Source: Solenopsis invicta
Taxonomy: Eukaryota; Arthropoda; Insecta; Hymenoptera; Formicidae
Length of the DNA stretch: 64,000 nt
Assembly (NCBI RefSeq): GCF_016802725.1
Contig: NC_052668.1
Coordinates: forward strand, 7,534,001-7,598,000
Direction: 5' to 3'
Part shown: positions 33,113 to 43,958 of the stretch, piece by piece
Numbering within the stretch: position 1 is the stretch's first letter
How the letters are laid out: each line of letters begins with the position of its first letter
Position numbers and translations under genes: made by a program
Notes under the pieces: model-generated
Database searches by the model: none
Seen by the model: the letters and a program-made list of their open reading frames with translations, nothing else
What the model was told of the DNA's origin: nothing

Positions 33113-33811
33113 CAGGGCCTTAAAGTTTCGGGACAGTAAAATATCTCAAAAACTAAGAATTTTAGGAAAAAATGTTTCAGACAAAAGTTGTAGGGTTTCA
33201 AAAGATCTATTTACTGATATTATCAATTTAATCTTGGATGGCGTCGCCAAGGTCAGATCAAAATCACATTAACTTTTTTTAAACGGAACATTATTTTTGA
33301 TTCCAGAATCTAATAGCTGGTGTCAAGGCCTTTCTAAAACACTACAAGAAATTTTATTTTTGTTGAGTACTAAGTTGTGAGGCTTGAAAACTATAGTGTA
33401 CTGTAACTTTCAAGCGTCACAACTCCTCAAGTATTTAACAAAAATAATCTTTCTTGTAGTGTTTTGGAAAAGGCTCGAAATAAGCTACAAGAATATGCAA
33501 TAAAAGATATAATGTTAGAGTATCGGCAGTTCCCTAATTAAAGTGTATCGGTACTTCCCTAACATTCCATATTTTTTAATGCATTTTCTTGTAGTCGATT
33601 TCGAGAGCTTTCCAAAACATTACAAAAAAGATTATTTTTTTTAATACTTGCCGAGTTGTGACGCTTCAAAGTTAGAGTACACTATAGTTTTCAAGTTACC
33701 AATACAATTGGTAAATAGATCTTTTAAAACTCTATAACTTTTGTCTAAAACATTTTTCCCTAAAATTAGTTTTCGAGATATTTCACCGTCCCAAAACTTT
33801 ATGGCCATCCT

Positions 33812-33813
<2 letters not shown>
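33113..33813. repeat. Hairpin element with ~230-bp arms
   Basis: The left arm starts CAGGGCCTTAAAGTTTCGGG and contains AAAAATGTTTCAGACAAAAG. The right arm, read in reverse complement, starts CAGGATGGCCATAAAGTTTT and contains AAAAATGTTTTAGACAAAAG. The centre contains a further inverted pair around TAGTGTTTTGGAAAGGCTCG. It is non-coding and related in its inner part to 37329-37965 and 45310-46080. Confidence 0.65.
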
Positions 33814-33856
<43 letters not shown>

Positions 33857-33868
33857 CGCGCGCGTGTA
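33813..33868. repeat. (GT)n(GC)n microsatellite
   Basis: GTGTGT tract passing into GCGCGC. Capable of Z-DNA in principle. Confidence 0.9.
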
Positions 33869-33869
33869 T

Positions 33870-34718
33870 AACTCAAAATACAAAAATTCAAAATGGCAGA
33901 TCTAAGGAATAACATATAAAATTGTTTACTATGGGCATCTATTATTGTATTTATTAGGTGTAATTGTAAAAAATTCCTTTATTATAGGTGTTTTTTGCAT
34001 CAATTAATAGCATTTTTCCCTTAATAATTTTTTCTCCTAGTAGTAAAATATGAAAAAAAATTTTAATAATGCGTACTAATATGTTATACATAGTATAAAT
34101 GTATAATATTAGAAATGTATATTATCAGTTATATTTGAATAACCACCACGCAAAAATAATACTGTGCATTATGCTGAACCTTCTATACTTTCTACAAAGA
34201 GAATTTTCTTATTACTTAAATAATTTTTTATACTTTACAATTATAATTATGTAACAATATTTCTTAATTAATGTTTAAATAATTCTCTTTAAAACAAGTC
34301 TTAATTAAATTAATTAGCTACTGAATATTTACCAAAAATATAATTTTTTTAAATACTGGAATATATATGCCCTTAAAAGAATTAAAACAAACATTATTCT
34401 TTAGCTAAGACAAGTAACTAGTGACTATGCCACCGGATGTTCCTGCCCGTTTGAGGATGCGCTGGTTCAACATCCGCTAGATGCGATATTGCTGATGCGA
34501 TATTCCTTGTCGACGTTTGGACAGCGACAAAACATCGAGTGAAAATAAATGGTAAGAGATTTGCTAAAAGTTGAGAATCAAACTTTTATATTACAAATTT
34601 TGCTAAACTTTTAATATGTTACTCTAAGTCTCTAGTATTAATTCATAATAAAGCAATTTTTGTCAATGCGCAATTTAGGAGAAACGCGCAATTATTATTT
34701 AACGAAGATCACATATGT
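33870..34718. other. AT-rich intron with no recognisable feature
   Basis: No ORF, repeat or motif supported. Confidence 0.5.
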
Positions 34719-34722
34719 ATAC

Positions 34723-36455
34723 TGTGACGGTGCAACTTGCGTCTGTTGTCCGTCACAAGGGCCGTAGAGCCTGACCGCGAAGCGCAACACGGACGCTGCG
34801 TCCTTCCGGCTCGGGAGCAGGCGCGATTCCGTTGGCGCGATCGTATAAGTGTGTGTGTGTTCGTCTTTGTGCCGTCCCTGCGTCCGCTGTTAATTTCAAG
34901 TGAGCGATAGGTCCGCCGAGGAGAGAGACGGTGACTGCGGGAGAACATTTTGTACAGGCAAAAACGTCTCGCCCACCCAGAAGCACCGGGAAGGAAGCAA
35001 GGATCCAGGAACATCGCCGAGGGATTTACAGAGCACCCCGAGACGCGGGGGCTCGCATGTTGTACCGCCCACACTGTCTCTTTCGTTTGCCGCCGAACGA
35101 GAATCTGGTCTGTCGGAAGTTAATTTTTCAGGAACGGTAAAGTTACGATTCCGCAGGCGGAAGTTGTGCGAAGCTAAAAGGCAAAACGGAGAACGAGGCG
35201 AGATCGAGAACCGTGCAGAGAAGGCACCACGGGCCTGAGGCGGCGGCCATCCGCCACCGGAGATAAGGCCGGCCGATATCAGTTCCGGGGAAGCCGAGAA
35301 TCACCTGCTGAATTTGGGCCTCGCGCGCTATTAACGTCAGAAGCGCAGAATGAGAGAATAATGCGCACACCGCCAGGATCTAGCCGCCTGATAACAGCCA
35401 ATGCGGAAGCGGCAGCGGCGATAAGTGGGGCGCGACACCGCGGATCTCCCGCAGGATCGAGGGTTCGATGCTCACTTGTGCTGTGAGCGTGTCCCGAGCC
35501 GGAGAGCCGAACACCAGAGGCTAAGTTACGAGAGGACACAGAAAGAGATTCCGTGCCGCGCCAAAGGGTAAGACGAGCGTAACTCACATATTGTAAAGTC
35601 ACCGATTTCGCGATCGAGGACGAGTGACGTCGCGACTGACAGGATTACATAGAGTCCACTCGTATTCGCGTGTAAAATCGTAAGCGTAACCGTTGTTACA
35701 GCCGCGACGTTGCTCGTCCGATCCCGCCGTATTAATGCCGTTTCTTTAGTTTCAGTATTCGCGCCTGTATCGCCACAGCCAAGCCGTCGTTGTGTTGTAA
35801 GTTTATGTAGTTGTACGTGTGTGAGTTTCGTTTGATTTTGCAGGTTGAGCGTAGCTCGATTACGGTAGTAGCGGTGAAAGAAAACACGAGATCTTTCGGC
35901 TAGCGTGTGCATGACTCGCTTCGCGAGATTCCGCCTTGATGTGTGCACCTTCTCTCGCGGCGACCACCTCGCCGGAGCGATTAAACGTTACACTTGTGAC
36001 TGCCATACGATATCATTCGATTACTGAGTCGTTTCGAGTAACATTCCGCGAATCTGTACCGCATTCCATACGCGGGTAAACCGCGTGCGAGGTTTTGTAG
36101 TTTACTAACCCGGAAACTCGAAATATACGTTGTTATTTTCTCTGTTAAATTCCGGCCTCGTTATTCTGCAATTCTCCCTCGCTCCCCCGATCACCACCTA
36201 CCCGCATCGACCCACCCCCGCGCCTCTACCGACTTAGTGGAGAGCTGCCGGACGGTCGTGTCGTCACCGCTCACGGTTAGCACGTTAATGTAGAGTCGCG
36301 AAATTAATGAGCCGAAAAGAATGGCACGCTCTCTCGTGCCTGGCGCCCAATTCCGTCCGCTGATAATTATTTGGGGGAGACCAACACCGCGTTTCCGAGA
36401 TTCGCCGTGAGCGGGCGACTGAAACTTGTGTCAGGTACGTAAAAACACCGTCACA
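34723..36455. mobile_element. 1733-bp solo LTR or LTR-like element, ATAC duplication
   Basis: Starts TGTGACGGTG and ends in the inverse CACCGTCACA, flanked by ATAC at 34719-34722 and 36456-36459. It is GC-rich in an AT-rich setting. Several open stretches exist on both strands but none resembles a known protein. The TG...CA ends with a 4-bp duplication and no internal region indicate a solo LTR, probably Gypsy-type; orientation is not established. Confidence 0.72.
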
Positions 36456-36463
36456 ATACATAT

Positions 36464-36545
36464 ATAAATCGAGCTGTCAAAATTATCAAATAAAGTATGT
36501 CGATATATAATTTTATTTAACAGTTTTGACAGCTCGATTTATGTA
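36464..36545. repeat. 82-bp palindrome
   Basis: ATAAATCGAGCTGTCAAAA on the left pairs with TTTTGACAGCTCGATTTAT on the right, with an AT-rich loop. It lies directly beside the solo LTR. Probably a mini-MITE. Confidence 0.7.
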
Positions 36546-36548
36546 TAC

Positions 36549-37266
36549 AGGGTGTCTCACAACCATTGAATAACATTTTAACAGCATATACTCGAGATAT
36601 AGTGGAATAAAAAACCTTAATGTAAAAATGTCGAAGTTCAGTAGTTTTTGAATTATAACCAATCAAAAATAACCAGTAATATCGCATAGATTTCACTCGG
36701 TTTATCATTCATCCTTATAGTGTAAACCCATGCAATAGAATAGCGTAACGCAGAACGAGAACGGAACCAATCACAAGCGTCTCGCAGTTTTCGAAAACTG
36801 TTTCGAAAACTAAGGAATGCTTGTGATTCGTCCCGCGTTATGCTATTCCGCTGCATGGGTTTTCACCCTTAGAATCATCTCATCCTTTTTGTTTGTCGAA
36901 TATAAAATAAGAACAAATAAATACTCGCAAACGTTGCAAGCATTAAGTAAAATACAGAAACAAAATCTGGGTACGTTCAGCATCACCGCATCCCTAAATT
37001 TAAGAACATGTTTTATTATAAATAAAATAATTTAGTAATGTTAGAAATATAAAGGTCTGCTATTTAAAAAAGCAATACATTAAAAAAGTCCCATTTAAAA
37101 AATTGAAGGTGTCCTTCACGTGATCTTCAAACAACTATTCAAGGTCAAATTAATGACACCATCTTATGACCCCATTATTACTATACAACTTCTGTCTAAA
37201 ACACTTTCTTGTAAAATGCAAGGAAACGGAAATATTTGGGGTACCCCATTAAAATGGGACACCCTG
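36549..37266. repeat. Composite hairpin elements with CAGGGTGTC ends
   Basis: Ends are ACAGGGTGTCTCACAACC (left) and ATGGGACACCCTGTG (right). Inside, 36718-36880 is itself a hairpin: AACCCATGCAATAGAATAGC and the complement of GCTATTCCGCTGCATGGGTT, around CGAAAACTGTTTCGAAAAC. The right part carries an arm (TTCAAGGTCAAATTAATGAC) shared with 37329-37965 and 45310-46080. Non-coding. Confidence 0.55.
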
Positions 37267-37328
37267 TGTGAGTGTGCGTGTGTGTATGCGCGCGCGTGTG
37301 CCTATATATATATATATATATATATATA

Positions 37329-37965
37329 CACAAGGTGCCACATTTTAAAAAACGCACTTCAACAATTCTTCAATGCAGCATTTTTAGCAAAAACGTTTCA
37401 GACAAAAGTTGTATGATTTCGAAAAGGACATAAAATGGTATCATTAATTTGACCTTGAATAGTTGCTTGAGAGTGACATAAAGATCACTTTCAATTTTTT
37501 AAATAGAACTGCCTACTTTTTATTGCATATTCTTGTAGCTTATCTCGCCTTTCTAAAACACTATCATCCTCCAATCTTCCTTTGAACACAAAAGAAGCGT
37601 AAATCTGAGCAGGCAACCTCTACGTGTATCATCTCCACAGGTACATCTTGAACAATGCTAATGCCGATGGTACTTTCAAGTCTCGTAACTCAAAAAATAC
37701 TTAACAAAAGCATTTAATTATAGTGTTTTAAAAAAACCTCGAGATAAGCTACAAGAAAATCCAATAAAAAGTAGGCAGTTTCATTTAAAAAATTTAAGGT
37801 GACCTTCATGTGACTTTCAAGCAACTATTCAAGGTCAAATTTATGACACCATCTTATGTCGCTCTGGAACAATTTTACAACTTTTGTCTGAAACATTTTT
37901 ACTAAAAATGCTTTATTGAAGAATTATCGAAGTACGTTTTATAAAATGGGACAGCTTATTCTTAC
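37329..37965. repeat. Hairpin element related to 45310-46080
   Basis: Left arm from CAAGGTGCCACATTTTAAAA through GACCTTGAATAGTTGCTTGA; right arm its inverse, ending AAAATGGGACAGC. The two arms are about 190-230 bp, separated by GC-richer sequence (37560-37680). It lies only about 40 bp from the intron-side end of the 38005-38153 exon. Confidence 0.6.
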
Positions 37966-38004
37966 TAAAAACACTAGAAGTTCTTCAAATTATAAAATAT
38001 ATAC

Positions 38005-38153
38005 CTATCACCAATTGGCGAAGCTAGAATACAGCTACAGGCATTTCCCAAAGGCTCCACAGAACCTAAGCCAAGATGTGAACTATTCGCTAAGAATTGC
38101 CAGCCCATACATTTGGCTAAAGCCTGCACTGCACTTATTTGATGCTGATAAAT
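38005..38153 (-). CDS. MED17: MED17 exon
   Basis: 149 bp in phase 0 to 2, after the acceptor TTTGTACACAG and before the donor GTATAT. It encodes IYQHQISAVQALAKCMGWQF, LANSSHLGLGSVEPLGNA and ILASPIGDR, matching the MED17 segment QHQ-x-x-AVQ-LAK-MGWQ followed by NHVGLGPIE-type and ASPSGD residues. It follows the preceding exon across a 115-bp intron (38154-38268) and is followed by the 31.9-kb intron. If that intron is retained, the frame reads YIFYNLKNF then stops. Confidence 0.92.
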
Positions 38154-38268
38154 CTGTGTACAAAGAGACAAATATTGTGATACCATTTTATCGATAAAAA
38201 ATTTTATATCCTCAATTATACATTTTTAAATTGAATACATTTTATAAACATTGACAAAAAAAACTGAC

Positions 38269-38841
38269 CTGACAGAAAATGAGGTCCCTCAATTCCTGAG
38301 GCTCATAACTCATATGCATAACTCTACCGTCACGACATACACACTTCAGCGACTTTTCACCGACGTGAACAACCATTGACGTTCGACACACGCTGTCATA
38401 TCCATGCGTTAAAATATTAATTTTCACACAAGACTGTGTCGGTGAATTCAACGCATTCCAATGTGAAACGATGAGTGGATCTTTCACCTCCTTCGCTATC
38501 GTGTCCAGTACATATTCTGTACGCAAACGCATAAAAAAATGTTGAGCTTGTTGGATAATTTGTTCCAATAACGTCTGACTCTTCGTCATTTCTAGAAGCT
38601 CGTATCTGTCTGCGGCGGTAGGGCCAGCTATATATCTGCGTTTACTAGGTCCGAGAGGTGCTGAGGCGGGATGGGGAAATGGATGATTACTATTATTGTA
38701 ATGTACTTCGCGTAACAATTGATGCAGAGAGTGCTCCAATACATGATCATGGTCTGTCTTGTGCGGCGGCGGAGCTGTAGATTTCTTATCATTACCTGTG
38801 CTGTGACACAGGCCAATTATTAATTGAATTCCTGGAAGTAC
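38269..38841 (-). CDS. MED17: MED17 exon (central to C-terminal region)
   Basis: 573 bp, 191 complete codons, after a TTATACTAG acceptor and before GTCAGT. It starts VLPGIQLIIGLCHSTGNDKK and continues HVLEHSLHQLLREVHY, HPFPHPASAPLGPSKRR, LLEMTKSQTLLEQIIQQAQH, VKDPLIVSHWNALNSPTQSC, RDGRVMHMSYEPQELRDLIF. This is the most conserved part of the MED17 family (LQLxIxLCH, PHPASAP, LLExIIxQA, HWxxxN, RDGRV-x-x-SY-x-QEL). No damage. A (GA)n tract begins 70 bp upstream of its acceptor. Confidence 0.93.
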
Positions 38842-38911
38842 CTAGTATAAACAAACGATTATTACAAAATAATCAAAGAAAATGAATTATTAAGTAAATT
38901 TTGTAATATAC

Positions 38912-38912
38912 C

Positions 38913-38975
<63 letters not shown>
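38912..38975. repeat. (GA)n microsatellite
   Basis: Long GA dinucleotide tract passing into purine-rich sequence to about 39050. On the transcribed strand it is a long (TC)n pyrimidine tract upstream of the MED17 38841 splice acceptor. Confidence 0.95.
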
Positions 38976-38978
<3 letters not shown>

Positions 38979-39039
38979 GTGAGAGTGAAAGAGAGGAAGG
39001 AAGGGAAGGGAGGTAGAGGGGGAGGGGTGAAAGAAGGGG

Positions 39040-39925
39040 GGAGAGACCGGGGCAAATCGTTAGACGGGGTAATTCGATAATTGGAAATATCTTTTTATAA
39101 GTACATATTAAAAATTTACTTTAAACACTGTAAACACGTTCTAATATACCAATGTTGCTAACAGAGTTTTGTTGGCAACGGCGTCATATTGAAGTCGTAG
39201 TAGTAAAAAATGTGTTTTACGATAGTCAAAATAATTTTTGATATGAGTCAGCATTTCTTTAAAATTTAAGTAAAAGTAAGATAATTAAATTTTTTTAAAA
39301 ACTTTGAATGTATCGTGTTCAATTGAATGTATTTGAAACATTTCGTGTTTTCTTTTTGCTGTGTAATGTCTATTTTTTTCGATCATACGCAATAATGCGC
39401 ACAGTTAATGTTGAGGCTATTCGTAATATCGAGCACCGAGGCGATTCGTTAATACTAATTGCAGCGCCTAAGTTAGATAAACTATGAATATGAATATAAA
39501 ATCGTCCCTCTTAAGTAGATAAAAAGTTATAAAACAATAAAGATTAACACTTGTGAGGTTAGGAAATCTGTCACACTGATAGCATAAAAAAACATGCAAA
39601 CGTGTATGTTTGCATTTGCTTTTGTATACCTATATCTTTTTTTAAATAAAAAAGTCTTAACAACAGTTTTTTATAGTCTTTCAACTTAAAACACAAATTT
39701 CGGGATATTCTCGGACTAGTTACAAATTACCCCGGGCTTGGGACTATTCGTAATTTTTGGCATTGGTCGACATTTTTATATGTACTTCAAAGCAAGTACA
39801 CTTCCATGTTCTATCTATACCGGCATTGTGAAGAGAAAGGTTTAACCTTTCAAACTGTTCTGTTTTTTTTTTTTTTTAATGAATATAGAACTCAAGAGAC
39901 ACAAACCGGAGTTATTTGTTAGATT
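39040..39925 (-). repeat. 0.9-kb inverted-repeat element, copy 1
   Basis: Begins GAGACCGGGGCAAATCG and ends with the degenerate inverse ACAAACCGGAGTTATTTG. It matches 43959-44852 in opposite orientation, including GTTGCTAACAGAGTTTTGTT, AATGTATCGTGTTCAATTGA and GTCGACATTTTTATATGTAC. There is no ORF of note; it is non-autonomous. Confidence 0.7.
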
Positions 39926-40062
39926 TTTTTCTTTTGTGTCTCTTGAGTTCTATATTCATTAAAAAAAAAAAGAAGAAACATGGAACAGTTTGAAAGGTTG
40001 AACCTTTCTCTTCACAATGCCGGTATAGATAGAACATGGAAGTGTACTTGCTTTGAAGTACA
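39926..40062 (+). repeat. Partial third copy of the 0.9-kb element, head-to-head
   Basis: TCTCTTGAGTTCTATATTCA through ACAATGCCGGTATAGATAGA to CTTTGAAGTACA is the inverse of 39785-39900 and matches 43990-44113 directly. It breaks off at the GT/GC microsatellite. Confidence 0.7.
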
Positions 40063-40085
40063 CGTGCGTGCGTGCGTGCGTGCGC

Positions 40086-40135
<50 letters not shown>
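40063..40135. repeat. (GTGC)n/(GC)n/(GT)n microsatellite
   Basis: GTGC repeats, then GCGCGC, then a long GT tract ending in TATATA. Confidence 0.95.
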
Positions 40136-40138
<3 letters not shown>

Positions 40139-40374
40139 CATATATTGTTTATATATTACTTTTTTTATAAAGACATTATATTTACATACAATATAAACCA
40201 ATACTTGATACATAACATTTCTATATGTAATATTAAAATTTATATATTAATTTCAGAGTATCGCTTTAACTTTACCTGTACAGGCGGCGTCATTATATAA
40301 TGTATCTTCCTATTTTATATAGTATACATTACGTTTATCATAACATATTACGGGTTACGTATAAATGTAACATA

Positions 40375-41645
40375 TTACATAGGCTGAAAAGTCCCGGAAT
40401 TTTTAAGTAGTGCCACTAGAAAATAAACATGATTTATTTCGAAAGATTCATCTGTCACTAGTTTATGTGTGAAGTTTCATGACATTTCGTTTGTATATTA
40501 TGTTTCGATATTTGTTTACAAGCTACATTCGTTCAAGTGTTGCTACCTTCGCCTTCGTAAAAAAAAATGGAAAAACAGAAATATCACATATTGACCAAAC
40601 ATTGTTTTTTAATGGGAAAAACTCCTGACCAATCAATGAAATGGTTGAAGAAATGTTATCCCACATCTGCTTCTTCGAGAACAACAATTTATCGATGGTT
40701 TAGTGAATTTAAAATGAGTCGTACAAGCAAAAAGGGGCTACGAATCCGGAAATCGTAAAGCAAGTGTATCGAATCGTTTTGAGTGATCGTAAAGTGAAGT
40801 TGCGCGAGTTAGCTGAAGTCGTTGGCATCTCAAAAAAAAAAACGGGTGGAATACATTTTGCACAATGTTTTGGATATGAAAAAGTTATCTCCGCGATGGG
40901 TGCCGCGTTTGCTAACCGTCGACCGAAAACAGCAGCGCTGATGATTCAACGGCTGGTTTGGCATTGTTGCAGCGTAATCGAGTGGACTTTTTTCGACGTT
41001 TTGTGACGATGGATAAAACGTGAATCTAATACTATACGCCTGAGTCCAATAGCCAGTCTACAGAGTGGCTGAAAAGTCACGAAAGCCGACCAAAGCGGCC
41101 AAAAGACCAACGCTCGGTCAAGAAGGTTTTGGCCTCCGTTTTTGGGATGTACATGGCATAATCTTCATCGATTACCTGCAGAAAGGAAGAACAATTACGG
41201 GAGAGTATTATGCAGCGTTATTAGACAAACTGAACAACGGAATAAAGAAAAAACGGCCCCATATGGCAAAGAAAAAAGTTCTGTACCATCACAATAACAC
41301 CGTCACACACGTCCTTGAAAGCGATGGCCAAATGGGACCAATTACGATTCGAATTGGTTGCTCACCCGCCGTATTCTCCAGATTTGGCCTTCAGCGACTA
41401 TTATCTGTTCCCAAATCTCAAACGGTAGCTCCAGGGAAAGAGATTCACATCAAATAAGGAAATCATCGCGGAAACCGAGGCGTATTTCGAAGGCTTGGAC
41501 GTTTCGTACTACAAAAAGGGCATCAAAATGTTGGAAAATCGCTATACCAAGTGTATCGCACTCGAAGGCAACTATGTTGAGAAATAACTTTGCCCAAAAA
41601 ACGCTTGTTTATATTAAAAATCCCGGGACTTTTCAGCCCATGTAA
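40375..41645 (+). mobile_element. Mariner transposon, defective
   Basis: Inverted ends of about 30 bp: TTACATAGGCTGAAAAGTCC at the left, and the complement of the right end TTACATGGGCTGAAAAGTCC, both continuing CGG-ATTTTTAA. Flanked by TA on each side (TA duplication typical of Tc1/mariner). Size about 1.27 kb is normal for mariner. It carries one decayed transposase. Confidence 0.88.
40567..41587 (+). pseudogene. Mariner transposase pseudogene
   Basis: Starts MEKQKYHILTKHCFLMGKTP, then ASSRTTIYRWFSEFKMSRTS (HTH), then after frame changes VKLRELAEVVGISKKK (second HTH), ending in a catalytic domain: DVHGIIFIDYLQKGRTITGE, YYAALLDKLNNGIKKKRPHM, KKVLYHHNNTVTH, PPYSPDLAFSDYY-like residues in the next frame and TEAYFEGLDVSYYKKGIKML-like residues to the end. 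The motif KKVLYHHNN carries N where the second catalytic Asp is expected (normally QDN or HDN). At least four frame shifts are present, plus a deletion around the WVxP(H/K)E linker near 40850. Confidence 0.82.
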
Positions 41646-41771
41646 TATACTATATAAAATAGGAAGACACATTTAATGACGCCGTCTGTACATATCGCTT
41701 TCAACTCGCATGTGCATATGATATCTCAAATCGCGCAAACTTTGCAGTACCATATGCAAGCCACAGATGTA

Positions 41772-41917
41772 CATATCGCTTATTGAGATTGCGCGCAAAA
41801 GTGTGCTAACGTTTTGCGTGCATATCGTTTATTGAAATCGCGCGCAAAGTATGCTAGCGTTTTGCATGCATATCGCTTATTAAAATTGCGCGCAAAATGT
41901 GCTAGTGTTTTCCTATC
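41772..41917. repeat. Tandem repeat, 3 x ~49 bp
   Basis: Three consecutive units (41772-41820, 41821-41868, 41869-41917) share CATATCG-TTATT-A-AT-GCGCGCAAA and GT-GCTA-CGTTTTGC. Units differ by about 15 percent. Non-coding. Confidence 0.85.
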
Positions 41918-42059
41918 GTTACGACAACGCACTGGAATAAGGTTTTATTTGTGCATGAGCCACATTTATGGGCGACTTGCTAGAGCATGCATGCATGTGT
42001 GTCAGCAGAGATAAAACTTCACACTTCGTTAATACGTAGTATTTCATGACTCCGAATCC

Positions 42060-42127
42060 CCCCCCCCTCCCCTCTCTCTCTCTGTGTGTGTGTGTACGCG
42101 TGCGCGCGCGTGTGTGTGTGTGCGCGC
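42060..42127. repeat. C-run, (TC)n and (GT)n microsatellite
   Basis: CCCCCCCC, CTCTCTC and GTGTGT/GCGCGC tracts in series. Confidence 0.9.
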
Positions 42128-42637
42128 ATGTTAACAAATATAAGGACTCCATGATTTGTCACTCCTATAATATTTAATGATTCCAAATTCTCTCTACGTG
42201 TGCGCGGGTTTAAAGTTATAAAATACTATGGGAGTGCCAAATCGTAAGTGCCTTAGCTTTGCTGACACACATACACGCAAATGCACACGCACACGCACGC
42301 ATACACGCAGTCATCCACGGCCATTCATACATACGAAGTAGTATGAACTAATATGAACGACTCTGAGCTGTAAGATACTTGAATTTTCTATAACCGAATG
42401 GCCAATGAGATAAAGTCTCAGGATTCGAATCTCCACTCGACAGTAATGTTCGCTAAAGTTCGATAGTTCTCCGACTTGGTGATCAAAAAATTAATTTCCG
42501 ATCACACCCGACTCGACTTTACTCGACTGACTCTAATCACTTCCTTCTTCCTGCGGTCTGGGATGAGAAGGATGGATCAATAACGAAGTATGCTCATTCG
42601 TATCAAACAATGAAATATCATTTTATTTAGTTAGTAC
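42128..42637. other. Intronic sequence with no recognisable feature
   Basis: Includes CA/GC-rich simple sequence near 42270-42310. Nothing else supported. Confidence 0.45.
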
Positions 42638-42653
42638 AGTATTTTGACCCGAT

Positions 42654-43200
42654 GCTCTCCGGGCATGGGTGCTTCGGAGAGTACCTATACGAGAAGGTTG
42701 GGCGGGAGGCCACCACGAAGTGCCACCACTGCCCGGAGGCGAGGGACACGGCGCAACATACCCTGGAGGTATGCCCGGCTTGGGCTGTCGAGCGCCGTGC
42801 CCTCGCCGACAGGATAGGGGCCGGTCTCGACCTCCCCACGGTGCTGGGGTGGATGCTCGCCAGTGTTGACGAATGGGCGGCGGTAGTCTCCTTCTGCGAC
42901 ACTGTCATGTCGCAGAAGGAGGCGGCAGAGCGGGCGCGGGAAGAGGCTCCCGACGCGCCGCCGGAGAGGAGGCGAAGGGGGGGAGGCGCAGAAGGTTCCT
43001 GCAACAACATCAGCAGGGACCACCTCCTCCCCCTTAACGAAAAAACCGCGGGCAGTGGGCAGGGAGAGGGTGAGTTCGTCGACCTCTCCCTGCCCGAAAT
43101 CAGAGATTGCCGGTGTCCTGGCGGCGACAGATTTGTCGCCGGGGACAACCCACTGATGCGGCTACATTTCCCTTCTTCCCCCTTCCTCAGGGAAGGGTGA
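42654..43200 (+). pseudogene. R1 LINE ORF2 C-terminal fragment
   Basis: Open frame LSGHGCFGEYLYEKVGREAT, TKCHHCPEARDTAQHTLEVC, AWAVERRALADRIGAGLDLP and VVSFCDTVMSQKEAAERARE. The GHGCFG motif, the CxxC...H...C zinc knuckle (C-HHC...H-LE-C) and the VVSFCxxVMSxKEAAER tail are characteristic of R1-type RTs. The frame is intact to its TGA at 43198-43200, so it inserted fairly recently, but without endonuclease and RT core it cannot work. Confidence 0.85.
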
Positions 43201-43686
43201 AGGGGAGATGGCCGGGAAGGAACAGTGGGGAGGGGGGACTCTCACAGCATCGGCTAGACCGGACAGAGAGCCCTACCCTCTCCACTGTTGAGGAGGTACG
43301 CCTCGGGCAAAATCAGCGGCGGGGTAGTTGCCCGGCTGACTTATCTCGGGGCTTGGGATGCGGGAGTGCGTACCTAGGGCCCTCTTCCACGGGGATCCGA
43401 CGCACACCCGGCATTCAGGCGGCTGGGGCTCGACTTCGGTCGAGTTCCGGCCGCTAACTCCGGAGGGGGGTTCCTGCTCTCGGGCGGGAACCCGTTTGGG
43501 CTAGGACGGATCGCGGTGCATGCTTAATTCGATCCCGTGATCCGTCCCGAGCCCAGACGCCGGAAAAAGTTGGGTTTTAGTGAATATGCCGGCTACTAGC
43601 TAGGTCGGCGAGTCTCACATACCCCGCGTTCCTGTCCCCACAAGACCGGGAACCCATAAAGGCGTTTCCCAACTTATAAAAAAAAA
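42654..43686 (+). mobile_element. 5'-truncated R1-clade LINE
   Basis: Only the 3' end of ORF2 and a GC-rich 3' UTR with poly(A) tail remain. It is flanked by AGTATTTTGACCCGAT (42638-42653) and AGTATTTCGACCCGAT (43687-43702), a 16-bp duplication with one mismatch. The GC-rich composition contrasts sharply with the surrounding AT-rich intron. Confidence 0.88.
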
Positions 43687-43702
43687 AGTATTTCGACCCG
43701 AT

Positions 43703-43958
43703 AGTATATTACGGCTAACGACAGACACTCGCACGGATACGTTCGGCGCCGACACAAGTGAGAGTGTCGGCTCTCTGTCTTGCTTGACTTTGGTTGAAGT
43801 TTGTGAAAAATGATTACATTAAAGAAAAAATAAATGTTATTACCCATGCCATGCTTTTTCGGATAAATAATTAAATAATATACTAAATAATATCATTTCT
43901 TGGCACGTTGGTTACGTTATGATTAAAATATTGTAGTAACATTAAATATTAAATAATA
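43703..43958. other. Intronic sequence with no recognisable feature
   Basis: Contains a short inverted pair GACACTCGCAC.../GAGAGTGTC near 43723-43770; otherwise nothing supported. Confidence 0.4.

Larger units (their letters stand above)
40278..41691. repeat. Outer hairpin element carrying the mariner
   Basis: GTACAGGCGGCGTCATTA at 40278-40295 and its inverse TAATGACGCCGTCTGTAC at 41674-41691, extended inward by CTTCCTATTTTATATAGTAT on the left and its inverse on the right. The mariner 40375-41645 sits between these arms, so it inserted into a pre-existing palindromic element. Confidence 0.65.

Noticed and set aside
34709..35948. Several 70-140-codon open frames
   Set aside because: Inside the GC-rich solo LTR; no domain or homology visible on either strand.
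41772..41917. CRISPR-like array
   Set aside because: Units are contiguous diverged repeats without unique spacers, in a eukaryotic intron.
42627..43148. 173-codon minus-strand open frame
   Set aside because: Antisense of the R1 LINE C-terminal frame.
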